A DNA stretch of 64,000 nt from positions 1,550,001 to 1,614,000 of the forward strand of contig NZ_CP048632.1 of the NCBI RefSeq assembly GCF_010669145.1. Direction: 5' to 3'. The translations under genes and the position numbers were made by a program. The notes beneath the pieces are model-generated. The model was not told the DNA's origin and searched no databases. It saw only the letters and a list, made by a program, of their open reading frames with translations. This DNA is from Rhizobium oryzihabitans (lineage in GTDB: Bacteria; Pseudomonadota; Alphaproteobacteria; Rhizobiales; Rhizobiaceae). Below, one piece after another: positions 28,492-38,402 of this stretch. How positions within the stretch are numbered: the first letter of the stretch is position 1; each line of letters starts with the position of its first letter.

Positions 28492-28929
28492 TCAGGCTGC
28501 TTCGCCCTGACGGGTTGGCACGAATCGCGCGGCCCTCAGGCTCTGGCGCAGGAATTCGGTATTTTCATCCGGGTTTTCCGAAGGGTTCTGAAACGAAACA
28601 TGGTTGATCTCGACCGCCGCATGTTCATTCGCCAGAATGAGGCGCGCATAGATCGTGACGCCCTTCGGCTTGATCTCCAGATCAAGAACGATCTCCGGCG
28701 CCCCTTCCCATTCGAGCTTATATTCGCCACCCGCACCGAAATTGATCGTACCGGGATGATAATAAAGTTCCGCGGCAGACGAGACGAGGTCAGCGATGCT
28801 GCCATTGCACTCGAATCTGAGCAGCGAAATCAGGTCGGCCGGGTCTAGCAGGCGTAGTTCGGTGGCGATCGGGTTGATCGCCTCTGCGACGATCATTTCC
28901 CGCTGTTCAGAATAGGCGGATTTTTTCAT
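28492..28929 (-). CDS. Conserved flagellar-cluster protein of unknown function
   Basis: An acidic soluble protein of 145 residues with no signal peptide or membrane segment. An N-terminal helical part (INPIATELRLLDPADLISLL) is followed by beta-rich sequence (EIVLDLEIKPKGVTIYARLI). I do not recognise the family. It starts 5 bp after the flhB stop, making it the last gene of the motA-fliM-fliN-fliG-flhB operon, so a role in flagellar export or switching is possible. Confidence 0.8.
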   Translation of the reverse strand: MKKSAYSEQREMIVAEAINPIATELRLLDPADLISLLRFECNGSIADLVSSAAELYYHPGTINFGAGGEYKLEWEGAPEIVLDLEIKPKGVTIYARLILANEHAAVEINHVSFQNPSENPDENTEFLRQSLRAARFVPTRQGEAA

Positions 28930-28934
28930 TGGTT

Positions 28935-30017
28935 TTATTGAACCCGTATTTTCGATGACTTCATGGCGTAAACCCGATGAACGAGCTCAGCCACAGCCTT
29001 GTAAAAAGCTGGTGGAATCACACTATCGATCGAGACTTGCGCAAACATGGAGCGTGCGAGGGGCGGATCTTCAAAAACGGGGATATTGTTTTCTTCCGCA
29101 ATCTCGCGGATTTTCAATGCGATAAGGTCCTGGCCCTTGGCGACGACGATGGGCGCGTCGCTTTCTTCCCGGACATATCGCAGCGCCACCGCAAAGTGTG
29201 TCGGGTTTGCGATGACAAGCGTCGCGCGCGGCACATTATTGATCATACGGCGGCGGGCGCGATCGCGGGCAATCGAGCGCTGGCGGGATTTGACGACGGG
29301 ATCGCCCTGCGACTGTTTGTATTCTTCCTTCACCTCATGCTTCGTCATTTTCAGCTGGCTGAACCAGTGATGTCGCGTCCACAAGAGGTCGACTGCGGCA
29401 AGCAGCGCGGTCGAAAGCAGGATCACGACCATCATTTTTTTGACGATCTCGACAACCTTGACGAAAATCACCTGCGGATCGGAAAACATCAGGTCGATGA
29501 GACCGTAGAAATCGCTGCGCAGGGAGAGGAACATGATCACCGAAACGATCAATATCTTGAACAGCGATTTGCCGAACTCAACGAAACCCTGCTTGCTGTA
29601 GATGCGTGTGAACCCCTTCGCCGGCGAGATGCGCGACCATTGCGGACGCACCCTTTCGAGCACCGGTGACGGCAGGTTCTGGAAAAACGACGAGGCAAGG
29701 CCGAAGACGATGAACATGATCATGGCCGGCATCAGCAGGTAAGCCATCGACGTGCCGAGAAAATAAAGCAGCGACAGGGCATCCGGCCGGGTGCTGAGGT
29801 CCCATTGCTCAGGTTGGCCGAACAGGTCTTTGAGCGTCACGCCGATGCGGCCTGCGCCATCGGGTAGAAAGAAAACCAGGTAACAATAAAAGGCGAGCGA
29901 CGAGGCAAAGATCGGCACTTCGCGCGAAAAGGGAAGGTTGCCCTTCTCTGCCGCATCACGGAGTTTTTTCTCCGTCGGGTCTTCTGTTTTACTGTCCTTG
30001 TCCTGATCGTCTGCCAA
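28935..30017 (-). CDS. flhB: Flagellar export switch protein FlhB
   Basis: Membrane protein of 360 residues that switches export from rod/hook to filament substrates. Four membrane segments (about residues 30-210) precede a cytoplasmic domain with the self-cleaving NPTH motif at N271-H274 ([12 protein letters not shown]). Length is normal. It lies 125 bp downstream of fliG. Confidence 0.96.
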   Translation of the reverse strand: MADDQDKDSKTEDPTEKKLRDAAEKGNLPFSREVPIFASSLAFYCYLVFFLPDGAGRIGVTLKDLFGQPEQWDLSTRPDALSLLYFLGTSMAYLLMPAMIMFIVFGLASSFFQNLPSPVLERVRPQWSRISPAKGFTRIYSKQGFVEFGKSLFKILIVSVIMFLSLRSDFYGLIDLMFSDPQVIFVKVVEIVKKMMVVILLSTALLAAVDLLWTRHHWFSQLKMTKHEVKEEYKQSQGDPVVKSRQRSIARDRARRRMINNVPRATLVIANPTHFAVALRYVREESDAPIVVAKGQDLIALKIREIAEENNIPVFEDPPLARSMFAQVSIDSVIPPAFYKAVAELVHRVYAMKSSKIRVQ

Positions 30018-30142
30018 GGCACGTTCCCGGAATGAAAAAGGCCCGCCGATCCCGGCAGGCCGTCATCCCGAAACTAACGCCCGCGGCCGACCGTCGCAAT
30101 GGCCGGCCCTGGCGTAAGGGCGGGTTATCAACCGGCTTCCGC

Positions 30143-31186
30143 TCAGGCCGCCGCAAATTGTTCGTCTGCGGACACATCCTTTAGCTGGATCTGGCCTGAA
30201 TTGGCCAGCCGGATGGCTTCCTGCGCCACGGCGCGGCGCGCGATCGCCACTTCGCGGGTGTTGAGCGAGGCCTGCGGTACCGCAAGATCCGATTCGATCA
30301 TGCGGCGCTGGCGCGGGCTGATGCTGGACAGGACACATTCCTTGATTTCCATCGTGGCGCCGCGCAGGGCCATGGTCAGAACATCCGCCGAAACATCGTT
30401 GAGGAGCAGAACGCGGCTGCGCTGCGGCATGAACATAAGGTCGTCGAAGAGGAAGAGCTTCGGCTTGACCTTGTTGGCGGCTTCCTTGCTGAGCGTTTCG
30501 AGCGAGCTGAGCAGCGTGTCCACCTGCGGCTTTTCCAGCTCGTTCATCAGATCGGCAACCTTTGTCGAACCGCCCGCATTCCGCTCGGCCTCGATTTCGT
30601 TGATGAGGTTGACCACGCGCTTCTCGATGATCTGCGCGGCCGTGGGGCTGACTTCCTTCATGTTCACCGTGCGGTTCATGATGTCTGCACGCTGTTCTTC
30701 AGGAATGGTAAGAAGAACCTTGGCACCGAAGGAGGAAGGCAGCATGGAGAGGATATAGGCGATGGTCTGGGGGTGCTCGCGCAGCAGGAACTTGCCGACG
30801 AATTCCGGCTCCGCTTCCTGCAGGCGGTCCCAGATCGACGCCTCGTAGGCCTGGAAGGCGGCGCGACGGCCAAGAAGGCTGTCCACCTCTTCCGGTGTCA
30901 GGCCTTCTTCGAGAATGCTTTCGATTGCCTTGGCATTGTCCATCAGACCCGTTCCTTCCGTGAACAGGTCTTCGAATTCCGCCACGATCTGGGCGAGTTC
31001 GTCTGGGGGAATGACACGCAGGGTCTGGGCCGAGGAAATGATCATCTGCAATTCGTGCTGCGTGAAAAACTTCAGCAGCTTGCCGGCGACGCCCTTGCCC
31101 ATGGCAAGAAGCACCGCGGCCGCCTTGTCAGTCTGAGACAACGGCTTCCCTGCCAGGGGGTTACCGAAATCCTCAAAGTCCATCAT
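30143..31186 (-). CDS. fliG: Flagellar motor switch protein FliG
   Basis: Cytoplasmic rotor protein of 347 residues that meets the stator and sets rotation. The N-terminal domain (LSQTDKAAAVLLAMGKGVAG), the middle EHPQT motif (LREHPQTIAYILSMLPSS) and the C-terminal torque helix (DLMFMPQRSRVLLLNDVSAD) are present. The start has GAGAGG upstream; Met2 is an equal alternative. It is flanked by fliN and flhB. Confidence 0.96.
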   Translation of the reverse strand: MMDFEDFGNPLAGKPLSQTDKAAAVLLAMGKGVAGKLLKFFTQHELQMIISSAQTLRVIPPDELAQIVAEFEDLFTEGTGLMDNAKAIESILEEGLTPEEVDSLLGRRAAFQAYEASIWDRLQEAEPEFVGKFLLREHPQTIAYILSMLPSSFGAKVLLTIPEEQRADIMNRTVNMKEVSPTAAQIIEKRVVNLINEIEAERNAGGSTKVADLMNELEKPQVDTLLSSLETLSKEAANKVKPKLFLFDDLMFMPQRSRVLLLNDVSADVLTMALRGATMEIKECVLSSISPRQRRMIESDLAVPQASLNTREVAIARRAVAQEAIRLANSGQIQLKDVSADEQFAAA

Positions 31187-31213
31187 GGTCTTTCCTCTCC
31201 GTCCCCACAGGGA

Positions 31214-31753
31214 TCAGGCTTTTCTCGTACTCATTACTTCAATCAATTTTACGCCGAAGCGCGTATCGTCGTCTTCAAGTACTGTTATTTCACCGCGCGC
31301 AATACGGCGGCCATTCACCATGATTTCCACCGGCTCGCCGATCTTGCGGTCAAGCGCAATCGTCGCACCTTCTTCAAGGCTCATCAGACCCGAAACCAGC
31401 ATCCGGCTGGTGCCGAGAACGATCTGGACATCGATCGGGATATCCATGATCAGGTCCATATTGTCGGACAATCCGCTGCCGAGCGGCGCCCTGACGCCCG
31501 CGACCTGCGGGGCGGCGGCGAAATCGTCCATCGCAAAATCGGCCGCTCCGCCACCAAAGGCGGAAAGGTCGTTCTCCGCAGAAGCATCGTCCACGCTTCC
31601 GAAATCGCCGAAGTCGCCAAAATCGGACAGCGAACCTTCCGCATCCGTCTTGAGGACGCCACGCAGATCGCCGATAGCCTGATCGATGTCGCCGCCATCT
31701 TCAAGCGACGGCAGCGCCGCGTCATCGGTCACAGGTGTTTTCTTCGTAGCCAT
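31214..31753 (-). CDS. fliN: Flagellar motor switch protein FliN
   Basis: Switch-complex subunit of 179 residues. A long acidic, Gly/Asp/Phe-rich N-terminal extension (~100 residues) precedes the SpoA/FliN domain ([38 protein letters not shown]). It sits between fliM and fliG. Confidence 0.95.
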   Translation of the reverse strand: MATKKTPVTDDAALPSLEDGGDIDQAIGDLRGVLKTDAEGSLSDFGDFGDFGSVDDASAENDLSAFGGGAADFAMDDFAAAPQVAGVRAPLGSGLSDNMDLIMDIPIDVQIVLGTSRMLVSGLMSLEEGATIALDRKIGEPVEIMVNGRRIARGEITVLEDDDTRFGVKLIEVMSTRKA

Positions 31754-31817
31754 GCGCTGATTATTCCCTTTGAAACTTGCGTCAGCCTGCCCAAAACCCC
31801 AAGAGGGCGGGCAGGAT

Positions 31818-32777
31818 TTAACCCATCAAATGTCGCAGAATCTCGTCGTCCGTGCTGACATTGTTCTTCACCCGAACCATGTAGCGGTCGCCGGACTTGC
31901 CGAATTCGCAATTATAAAGCTTGGAGCCGTTGGCGCTGACCTCGACGCCGATATCGTCCTGCTTCAGATCCTGAAACGGAATGACATCGCCGGCCACCAA
32001 TCGGGAGATCGTCCGCAGGGTCAGCGTTTCGAGCTTGATGCGCGCCTCAAGCGTTACCTGCGATCTCTTCACCTGCTGCGAAATCATCTCCATCCATTCC
32101 TCCTGCTTCTTCAGCGCCTGGGCCGAAGCCTTGGGAGCGACGATGGAGGTCTTGAGCAGCGGACGCTGCGGCACGATGAGAGAGAATTCCGACGAGACCT
32201 TGCCGATATCGATCTTCATGCGGATGGTTACGCCGTAAAGGCCGGCGATCATTTCCTCGAAGGCGCTTTTTCCGTTGGCGTTAAAAGGCGGATCGATTGT
32301 CGCCTCAAAGCCGCCCGGTGCGTTGACGCCGGAGCGCAGGACACCGGCGATACGACCGAGAACCATGGCTGCAAGGTCGAGTTCGATATGGGACAGGCTG
32401 CGCTCGTCCGGCTCGCCGATCGTTTCGGGGGCCGCGCCGAGCATGCGTTCCATGAGCGCAATGACGAAGCCGTTGCCGACAGTCATCATGAAATTGGGGC
32501 ACCAGTTGCGCAAGGAACAATCGGCGACCGAGACATTCTGGCCGGCATTGGCGATGAGATCGGTCATCAGCCCCGATTCGGAGCCGATATATTCGACGTC
32601 TATCGCGATGCCCGTTTCGCTGTGGAAGATGTCCGGCAGGAATTCGCCGTAGAGATGGCCGATATCCGAACCGATCTTCGCAATCGTCTTGCGGTCGGAA
32701 AGCCCTCCCGTGAGTTTCGCGAGCAGGGCGGTGTCGATGGCCGGGGCTTTCTGCGCTGCAGCTTTTGCCATGATCAT
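31818..32777 (-). CDS. fliM: Flagellar motor switch protein FliM
   Basis: C-ring protein of 319 residues. Family features are the central [13 protein letters not shown] region and the C-terminal SpoA-like domain ([17 protein letters not shown] stretch [20 protein letters not shown]). The N-terminus lacks the classical LSQxEIDALL CheY-binding motif and instead reads [14 protein letters not shown], as I know from rhizobia. The start overlaps the motA stop by 4 bp; Met3 is an alternative. Confidence 0.92.
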   Translation of the reverse strand: MIMAKAAAQKAPAIDTALLAKLTGGLSDRKTIAKIGSDIGHLYGEFLPDIFHSETGIAIDVEYIGSESGLMTDLIANAGQNVSVADCSLRNWCPNFMMTVGNGFVIALMERMLGAAPETIGEPDERSLSHIELDLAAMVLGRIAGVLRSGVNAPGGFEATIDPPFNANGKSAFEEMIAGLYGVTIRMKIDIGKVSSEFSLIVPQRPLLKTSIVAPKASAQALKKQEEWMEMISQQVKRSQVTLEARIKLETLTLRTISRLVAGDVIPFQDLKQDDIGVEVSANGSKLYNCEFGKSGDRYMVRVKNNVSTDDEILRHLMG

Positions 32778-33646
32778 GCCGCCTTGTTTTCGCCGCCGGG
32801 ATTCATCATCTCCTGCTCGACGGCATCGATGGACGGCCGCTCATAGTTGGAGATGGTCTTGCGGCCGTATTCAAGCGCGACCTGCGGCACCGAGCCGTTC
32901 ATGTAGGCAATCAGCGTCTGCTTGACGATGATGTAGAGGCGGTGCTGCTTGGTGCGGACGATCTTCACCTGCGAGGCGAGCGGGTTGCAGATCGAATAGG
33001 ACAGGATGATACCGAGCATGGTGCCGACCAGGGCCGCGCCGATGAGGCCGCCCAGAACTTCAGGCGATTCGTTGATCTTGCCCATGGCCTTGATGACGCC
33101 GAGAACCGCCGCGACGATACCGATGGCGGGGAAGGAATCGCCCATGGTGGTGATCGCGTGATACGGCTTCAGCTTGTCGTTGAGGATGGTTTCGATTTCC
33201 TCATCCATCAACGCTTCGATTTCGTGGCTGCGGGCGTTGCCGATGATGATCAGGCGGACGTAGTCGCAGATGAACGACGTCAGCTCCTTGTTCTTCAGGA
33301 CCGAGGGTGCGCTCTGGAAGATCGAGGATTCCTCGGGATTGTCGATATGCGCTTCGATCTCGTTGCGCGATTTCGTGCGCAGATCGCGCATCAGCGAATA
33401 AAGCACGCCGAGCACGTCGAGATAGTTGCGCTCCTTCGGCACCGAGTGCTTGAAGGCCTCGCCGAGCGCCTTGCCCGAATCCTTCACGACCTTCATCGGG
33501 TTCGCCATGATGAAACCGCCGAGACCCGCCCCGCCGATGATCACCAGTTCGAACGGCTGCACAAGCACGTCCAGATGGCCGCCCATCGCCATGTAGCCGC
33601 CGATGATGCAGCCGAAGGTGATTATAAGTCCAATTACAATATTCAT
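32774..33646 (-). CDS. motA: Flagellar motor stator protein MotA
   Basis: Proton-channel stator subunit of 290 residues with four membrane segments ([20 protein letters not shown] at the N-terminus, then a segment near residue 35 and a pair around 165-220 including [17 protein letters not shown]). The large cytoplasmic loop between the pairs interacts with FliG. It opens the leftward operon motA-fliM-fliN-fliG-flhB and diverges from the DUF1217-like gene. Confidence 0.96.
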   Translation of the reverse strand: MNIVIGLIITFGCIIGGYMAMGGHLDVLVQPFELVIIGGAGLGGFIMANPMKVVKDSGKALGEAFKHSVPKERNYLDVLGVLYSLMRDLRTKSRNEIEAHIDNPEESSIFQSAPSVLKNKELTSFICDYVRLIIIGNARSHEIEALMDEEIETILNDKLKPYHAITTMGDSFPAIGIVAAVLGVIKAMGKINESPEVLGGLIGAALVGTMLGIILSYSICNPLASQVKIVRTKQHRLYIIVKQTLIAYMNGSVPQVALEYGRKTISNYERPSIDAVEQEMMNPGGENKAA

Positions 33647-33831
33647 TGATCGACCACGCCCGAACAGTGTTCCATGCCGCCATCTCTAGAAAATGTGGCT
33701 TGCGTGAACCTGTCCGCGAGGCCTCTTTCACGCTTCCCCGGCAGCCAGTTTCGCGCAAGCAACCTGCGGCATTATCCCGACAAAGGCGGACGTGCGCCTT
33801 GAGATCGGGATCAAACGAGAGCGGCGGTTCA
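33647..33831. promoter_or_regulatory. Divergent promoter region, motA operon and flgF-fliI operon
   Basis: 185 bp between the divergent motA and DUF1217-like genes. It must carry promoters for both operons, but I recognise no clear -35/-10 pair or operator. Confidence 0.4.
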
Positions 33832-34611
33832 GTGACTTCCACCTACACCAGCTACAGACTGATCAGTCAGGACATCGGCAGGTCGCTTGAGCGCGTGTCG
33901 AAGCAGCCCGATGTGGCGCGCGAGACCGAATATTACCGGGCAAAGATCGGCGATGTGAAATCCATCGACGATTTCATGGCCGATACCCGTCTTTACAATT
34001 ATGCGCTGAAAGCCCACGGCCTCGAGGACATGGCCTATGCGAAAGCCTTCATCCGCAAGGTGCTGACGGAAGGCACGACCGACAAGAACGCTTTCGCCAA
34101 CAAGCTTTCCGACAGCCGTTATGCGGATTTTGCAAAATCGCTGGATTTTGCAGGGCTTGGCGCGGCGGCGACTTCGGTTGACGCGGCCAAGTCCGGCATC
34201 ATTACCAAATACACCCGCCAGACGCTTGAACAGGAAGCGGGCGACGACAATAACGGCGTCCGCCTTGCCCTTTATTTCGAACGCAAAGCGCCGACGATCA
34301 AATCGGGTCTCGACTTTCTGGCCGATGACGCGCTCGCGCAGGTTTTCCGCACCGCCTACAACCTGCCCGACGAATTTGCCGCAGCGGATGTCGAGAAACA
34401 GGCTGCTCTCATCGAAAAAACCATCAAGATCAAGGATCTGCAGGATCCCGAAAAGGTCGGCAAGCTGCTCGAGCGTTTCACCATCATGTGGGAAATGCAA
34501 AACCCCTCGACGACCTACGATCCATTGGCCGTTTTCGGCTCCTCCAGCGGCTACGGTATTTCCCCTGATCTGCTGATCTCCATCAACTCCCTGAAACTCG
34601 GAGGCAAATGA
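33832..34611 (+). CDS. DUF1217-like flagellar-cluster protein
   Basis: Helical protein of 259 residues of a family found in rhizobial flagellar clusters (TSTYTSYRLISQDIGRSLER, then repeated helical blocks such as FANKLSDSRYADFAKSLDFA). GTG 33832 is the likely start, since residues then align with the conserved beginning; the frame is open further upstream but that sequence looks non-coding. No signal peptide. It stops 1 bp before flgF, suggesting a link with rod proteins. Function is unknown. Confidence 0.75.
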   Translation: MTSTYTSYRLISQDIGRSLERVSKQPDVARETEYYRAKIGDVKSIDDFMADTRLYNYALKAHGLEDMAYAKAFIRKVLTEGTTDKNAFANKLSDSRYADFAKSLDFAGLGAAATSVDAAKSGIITKYTRQTLEQEAGDDNNGVRLALYFERKAPTIKSGLDFLADDALAQVFRTAYNLPDEFAAADVEKQAALIEKTIKIKDLQDPEKVGKLLERFTIMWEMQNPSTTYDPLAVFGSSSGYGISPDLLISINSLKLGGK

Positions 34612-34612
34612 T

Positions 34613-35347
34613 ATGCAATCCGGACTATACGTCGCCCTGTCCTCGCAGATCGCGCTGGAGCGCCGTCTCACCACCATTTCCGACAATATGGCGAATGTGA
34701 ACACGGTCGGCTTTCGCGGCTCCGAAGTGAAATTCGACGAAATGGTCGCCAAGAACCACAATGACATGAATGCCAAGGTGGCGTTCGTTTCGCAGGGCAA
34801 CGACTATCTCTCGACCCGTCAGGGCGCCTTCGAACAGACCGGCAATTCCTTCGATTTCGCCATCAAGGGCGATGCCTGGTTCTCGCTGGATACGCCCGAT
34901 GGCCAGATATTGACACGCGACGGCCGCTTCACCATGCGCCCGGACGGCGCGCTCATCTCTTCGAGCGGTTATCCGGTTCTTGATGCCGGCGGCGGTCCCA
35001 TCCAGCTCAATGCGAATGGCGGCCCGATCACCGTCGGTCTCGATGGCGCCATTCGCCAGAATGAAAACATCGTCGCCACGCTCGGCATCTTCCAGGCGGA
35101 TTTCTCGCAGGGGTTCCTGCGTCATCCCAATAGCGGCGTGAAGCCCGTGGCCCAGCCGACACCTGTTGTCAACGACCACGAGGTTGGCGTCGTTCAGGGT
35201 TATCTCGAACAATCGAACGTCAACGGCATTTCGCAGATGACGCAGCTTATTCAGGTCAACCGGGCCTTTGAGAGCATTTCGTCGATGATGCGCGAAACCG
35301 AATCCACCTTCGGCGAGGGGATCAAGACGCTTGGCGGCGCGCGTTGA
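34613..35347 (+). CDS. flgF: Flagellar proximal rod protein FlgF
   Basis: Rod subunit of 244 residues. It carries the rod/hook N-terminal motif (LERRLTTISDNMANVNTVGF), the DAWFSLDTPDGQILTRDGRF core and the C-terminal QSNVNGISQMTQLIQVNRAF. Length is normal. It is followed 11 bp later by fliI. Confidence 0.95.
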   Translation: MQSGLYVALSSQIALERRLTTISDNMANVNTVGFRGSEVKFDEMVAKNHNDMNAKVAFVSQGNDYLSTRQGAFEQTGNSFDFAIKGDAWFSLDTPDGQILTRDGRFTMRPDGALISSSGYPVLDAGGGPIQLNANGGPITVGLDGAIRQNENIVATLGIFQADFSQGFLRHPNSGVKPVAQPTPVVNDHEVGVVQGYLEQSNVNGISQMTQLIQVNRAFESISSMMRETESTFGEGIKTLGGAR

Positions 35348-35358
35348 GGAACTGAGTA

Positions 35359-36765
35359 ATGAAAATGCCGGAATCCATGCTCTCGGCTGGAGCCATTTCA
35401 CCGAAGCTCGCCCAGCTGGCGAGCCTCGCCGGTCACTATGCCGATCCGGAATTTTCGGTGGCGCCGGGCGGGCACGTCCGCACCATTGCCGCCGGGCACT
35501 ACACGGTGTCCGGTCTTTCGCGGCATGTGCGGCTCGGTGAATTCGTCGCCCATCGCAGCGCGACCGGCATCCATCTCGGTGAAGTGGTGCGCGTGGAGCC
35601 GGAGATCTGCTATGTCTGCCCCATCGAACCGGGCGAGCCTATCGGTATCCACGACACCGTCATAAGGAAGGGCGCTTTCCGCGTCGCGCCCGACGACAGC
35701 TGGTGCGGGCGCACCATCAATGCGCTTGGCGAGCCGATTGATAACCAGGGACCGCTTGCCGCCGGCATCGAGCGCCGTTCGATTTCAAACAATGCGCCGC
35801 CGTCGATGACGCGCAAACGGGTGGAAACACCCTTTAAGACCGGCGTGCGCGCAATCGATATCTTCTCGCCTCTGTGCCTCGGGCAGCGTCTCGGCATTTT
35901 CGCCGGTTCGGGTGTGGGCAAATCCACGCTGCTGTCGATGCTCGCCAAGGCCGACGCTTTCGACAAGGTGGTGATTGCGCTTGTCGGCGAACGCGGACGT
36001 GAAGTGCGCGAATTCATCGAAGATACGATGGGCGACAATATGAGCAAGTCGATCGCGGTCGTTGCGACCAGCGACGAAAGCCCGATGCTGCGCAAGATGG
36101 CCCCGCTATCCGCCGTTACCATTGCAGAACATTTTCGCGACCAGGGCGACAACGTCCTTCTCATCATAGACAGCGTGACCCGTTTCGCCCATGCGATCCG
36201 TGAAGTGGCGGTCGCTTCTGGCGAGCCGCCGGTGGCGCGCGGTTATCCCGCCTCCGTCTTCACCGAGCTGCCGCGCCTGCTGGAACGGGCGGGACCGGGC
36301 GCCGAAGGCACCGGCACCATCACCGCCATCGTCTCCATTCTGGTGGACGGCGACAATCACAACGATCCGATTGCCGATTCGACCCGTGGTATTCTCGACG
36401 GCCATATCGTGCTTGACCGCAGCCTTGCGGAAGAAGGCCGCTATCCGCCGATCAATCCTCTGGCCTCGATCTCGCGTCTTGCCAAAAAGGCCTGGACCCC
36501 GGATCAGGAAAAGCTGGTCTCGCGCCTCAAAGCGCTGGTGCACCGCTTCGAGGAAACCCGGGATTTGCGGCTGATCGGCGGTTATCGCCCCGGCACCGAT
36601 CCCGATCTCGACATGGCGATCAAGCAGGTTCCGATCATCTATGAAACGCTGAAACAGCTTCCGAACGAACCGGCGGCGCAGGACGCCTACGCGGATCTGG
36701 CAACTGCGCTGCGCGGCGGAGCGCAAAATAATCAGCCGCAGGTAAATCCGAGAATGAGAGGCTGA
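35359..36765 (+). CDS. fliI: Flagellum-specific export ATPase FliI
   Basis: F1-like ATPase of 468 residues that energises flagellar export. The Walker A motif GSGVGKST lies at residues 183-190, Walker B at LLIIDSVTRFAHAIRE, and the family box RGYPASVFTELPRLLERAG is present. Its partners FliH-like (25934) and FliJ-like (11519) are encoded in the leftward operons. The following gene begins 3 bp after its stop. Confidence 0.97.
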   Translation: MKMPESMLSAGAISPKLAQLASLAGHYADPEFSVAPGGHVRTIAAGHYTVSGLSRHVRLGEFVAHRSATGIHLGEVVRVEPEICYVCPIEPGEPIGIHDTVIRKGAFRVAPDDSWCGRTINALGEPIDNQGPLAAGIERRSISNNAPPSMTRKRVETPFKTGVRAIDIFSPLCLGQRLGIFAGSGVGKSTLLSMLAKADAFDKVVIALVGERGREVREFIEDTMGDNMSKSIAVVATSDESPMLRKMAPLSAVTIAEHFRDQGDNVLLIIDSVTRFAHAIREVAVASGEPPVARGYPASVFTELPRLLERAGPGAEGTGTITAIVSILVDGDNHNDPIADSTRGILDGHIVLDRSLAEEGRYPPINPLASISRLAKKAWTPDQEKLVSRLKALVHRFEETRDLRLIGGYRPGTDPDLDMAIKQVPIIYETLKQLPNEPAAQDAYADLATALRGGAQNNQPQVNPRMRG

Positions 36766-36768
36766 CCC

Positions 36769-37332
36769 GTGAAGAAGAAACAGATCGACAATGGCGATGT
36801 CGGGGACGTACGGCCGCAGCCTCCGTTTTTCACACTCGACCGCATTCTGGCATGGACGGGAATCGGACTTGCCGCCGCCGCCGCCTTCTTTCCCTGGTAC
36901 GTGTTCTTCAACGAGGACAAGTTCGGAATAAAGGTCGCGAGCGGCGATCGCACGCGCGACCTGCCCCATACCGGCCCGCGTGAAGTCTTCAGCGTTTCGC
37001 CGATGGCCATGACCAACCGCAACAAGGAAGACATGCCGCCACCGGCCGAACTGCCGGATATGCTGACGACGGCAACAGTCAGCGGGAACGGCAAGGAAAA
37101 ACAGAACAATCTCGCCGCCGGGCTTGAAGACCAGCCCTTCCCCGGCCAGACCTCATTCCGTCTGCTGCATGTTTCCAACGGCCGCGCGCTCATCGAGGAT
37201 GGATCGGGAATGTATGTGGTGCGGGTGGGTTCGACATTGCCGGACAATGCGCGCCTGACGAAGATCGAGCAGCGCGGTGGCCAATGGCTGATAGAGACCT
37301 CTTCCGGGAAGACCTATCATCCCGAGAAATAG
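36769..37332 (+). CDS. Flagellar-cluster membrane protein of unknown function
   Basis: A 187-residue protein starting at GTG 36769 with GAGAGG upstream. One membrane segment (ILAWTGIGLAAAAAFFPWYV, ~27-46) is followed by a region rich in Pro, Asn and charged residues and a compact C-terminal domain (FRLLHVSNGRALIEDGSGMY, TKIEQRGGQWLIETSSG). This type-II topology puts the C-terminal domain in the periplasm. The gene lies 3 bp after fliI and ends the operon. No named family recognised. Confidence 0.75.
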   Translation: MKKKQIDNGDVGDVRPQPPFFTLDRILAWTGIGLAAAAAFFPWYVFFNEDKFGIKVASGDRTRDLPHTGPREVFSVSPMAMTNRNKEDMPPPAELPDMLTTATVSGNGKEKQNNLAAGLEDQPFPGQTSFRLLHVSNGRALIEDGSGMYVVRVGSTLPDNARLTKIEQRGGQWLIETSSGKTYHPEK

Positions 37333-37390
37333 TCAGATCATTCAGCCTGTATTGCTGTCAGATTTGGCAATGATTTAGCATCCGCACACC

Positions 37391-37424
37391 GGGCTGGATG
37401 CTGGATTTAGTCCGGCATGACGGG
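37391..37424. repeat. Possible remnant of the RIME-like element
   Basis: GGGCTGGATGCTGGAT followed by CCGGCATGACGG resembles the right end of the element at 5971-6086. The left half is missing. The match is partial. Confidence 0.35.
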
Positions 37425-37441
37425 GAGGTTTGATATCCCAA

Positions 37442-37470
37442 GGCGCACCGCATCTGCGGTGTGCCTTTTT
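37442..37470 (+). terminator. Rho-independent terminator of the flgF-fliI operon
   Basis: Stem GGCGCACCGCA / TGCGGTGTGCC (11 bp, one G-U pair), 2-nt loop, followed by TTTTT. It lies 110 bp beyond the last gene and before the flgB promoter. Confidence 0.85.
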
Positions 37471-37586
37471 CGTTTCCACGACAGCCTTCGAGATCACATT
37501 CTCCCCTTCTCCGCATCTTCGCCCTCCCCGCAAGTCTGACGCAAGATTAGCGCCGTAGGTTCGGGCCATACGAGATGGAGAAGTCT

Positions 37587-37979
37587 ATGCAACCGATTCA
37601 ACTGTTCGATCTGGCATCCCGCCAAGCGGAATGGCTGAGCGTGCGGCAGGAAGTCGTGGCGACCAACATCGCCAACGCCAACACACCGAAGTTCCGCGCC
37701 AAGGATGTCAGCCCTTTTGAAGCCGTGATGCAGGCCACCGACCAGCAGGTCGGTATGGCGAAGACCCATCCCGCCCATTTCGGTGCGAGCGCACTCAGCG
37801 AAAACATCGCTCTGCGCGACAACCCGGTCAATAACGAGATCGGCATGCAGGAATCCGGCAATTCGGTCGCGCTTGCGGAAGAAATGACCAAGACCGGCGA
37901 GATCAAGCGGCAATATGACCTGAACGCCAATCTCGTCAAATCCTTCCATCGCATGATGCTGATGACGGTAAAGAGGTAA
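37587..37979 (+). CDS. flgB: Flagellar basal-body rod protein FlgB
   Basis: Proximal rod subunit of 130 residues (LFDLASRQAEWLSVRQEVVA, TNIANANTPKFRAKD). ATG 37587 has GGAG about 7-10 bp upstream and is preferred over the in-frame ATG at 37575, which has no such site. It starts the rightward operon flgB-flgC-fliE-flgG-flgA-flgI-motE-flgH-fliL-fliP. Confidence 0.94.
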   Translation: MQPIQLFDLASRQAEWLSVRQEVVATNIANANTPKFRAKDVSPFEAVMQATDQQVGMAKTHPAHFGASALSENIALRDNPVNNEIGMQESGNSVALAEEMTKTGEIKRQYDLNANLVKSFHRMMLMTVKR

Positions 37980-37982
37980 GCC

Positions 37983-38402
37983 ATGGATCCCTTGAGTGCG
38001 GCCAGCAAGATCGCGGGCAGCGGCCTGGAAGTGCAGTCCACCAGACTGCGCATCGTTTCGGAAAACATTGCCAACGCAAGATCGACGGGCGACACGCCCG
38101 GTGCAGACCCCTATCGCCGCAAGACGGTTACCTTCGGCTCGGAGCTCGACCGCGCAAGCGGCGTGGAGCGCGTGACGGTGAAGAAACTCGGCGTCGACCG
38201 TGGCGACTTCGTCAACGAATACGACCCCGGCAATCCGGCCGCCGACAGCAACGGCATGGTGAAGATGCCGAACGTCAACATCCTGATCGAAATGGCTGAC
38301 ATGCGCGAAGCCAACCGCAGCTACGACGCCAACCTTCAGGTGATCCGCCAGACACGCGACCTCGTCGCCTCCACAATCGACCTTCTGAAGGCATCGCAAT
38401 GA
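37983..38402 (+). CDS. flgC: Flagellar basal-body rod protein FlgC
   Basis: Rod subunit of 139 residues with the family motif near the N-terminus ([20 protein letters not shown]) and the C-terminal [20 protein letters not shown]. It starts 3 bp after flgB and overlaps fliE by 4 bp. Confidence 0.96.
   Translation: MDPLSAASKIAGSGLEVQSTRLRIVSENIANARSTGDTPGADPYRRKTVTFGSELDRASGVERVTVKKLGVDRGDFVNEYDPGNPAADSNGMVKMPNVNILIEMADMREANRSYDANLQVIRQTRDLVASTIDLLKASQ

Noticed and set aside
33646..33831. A 62-codon N-terminal extension of the DUF1217-like protein.
   Set aside because: The extension is basic, of low conservation value and overlaps the motA promoter region; GTG 33832 gives a natural start.
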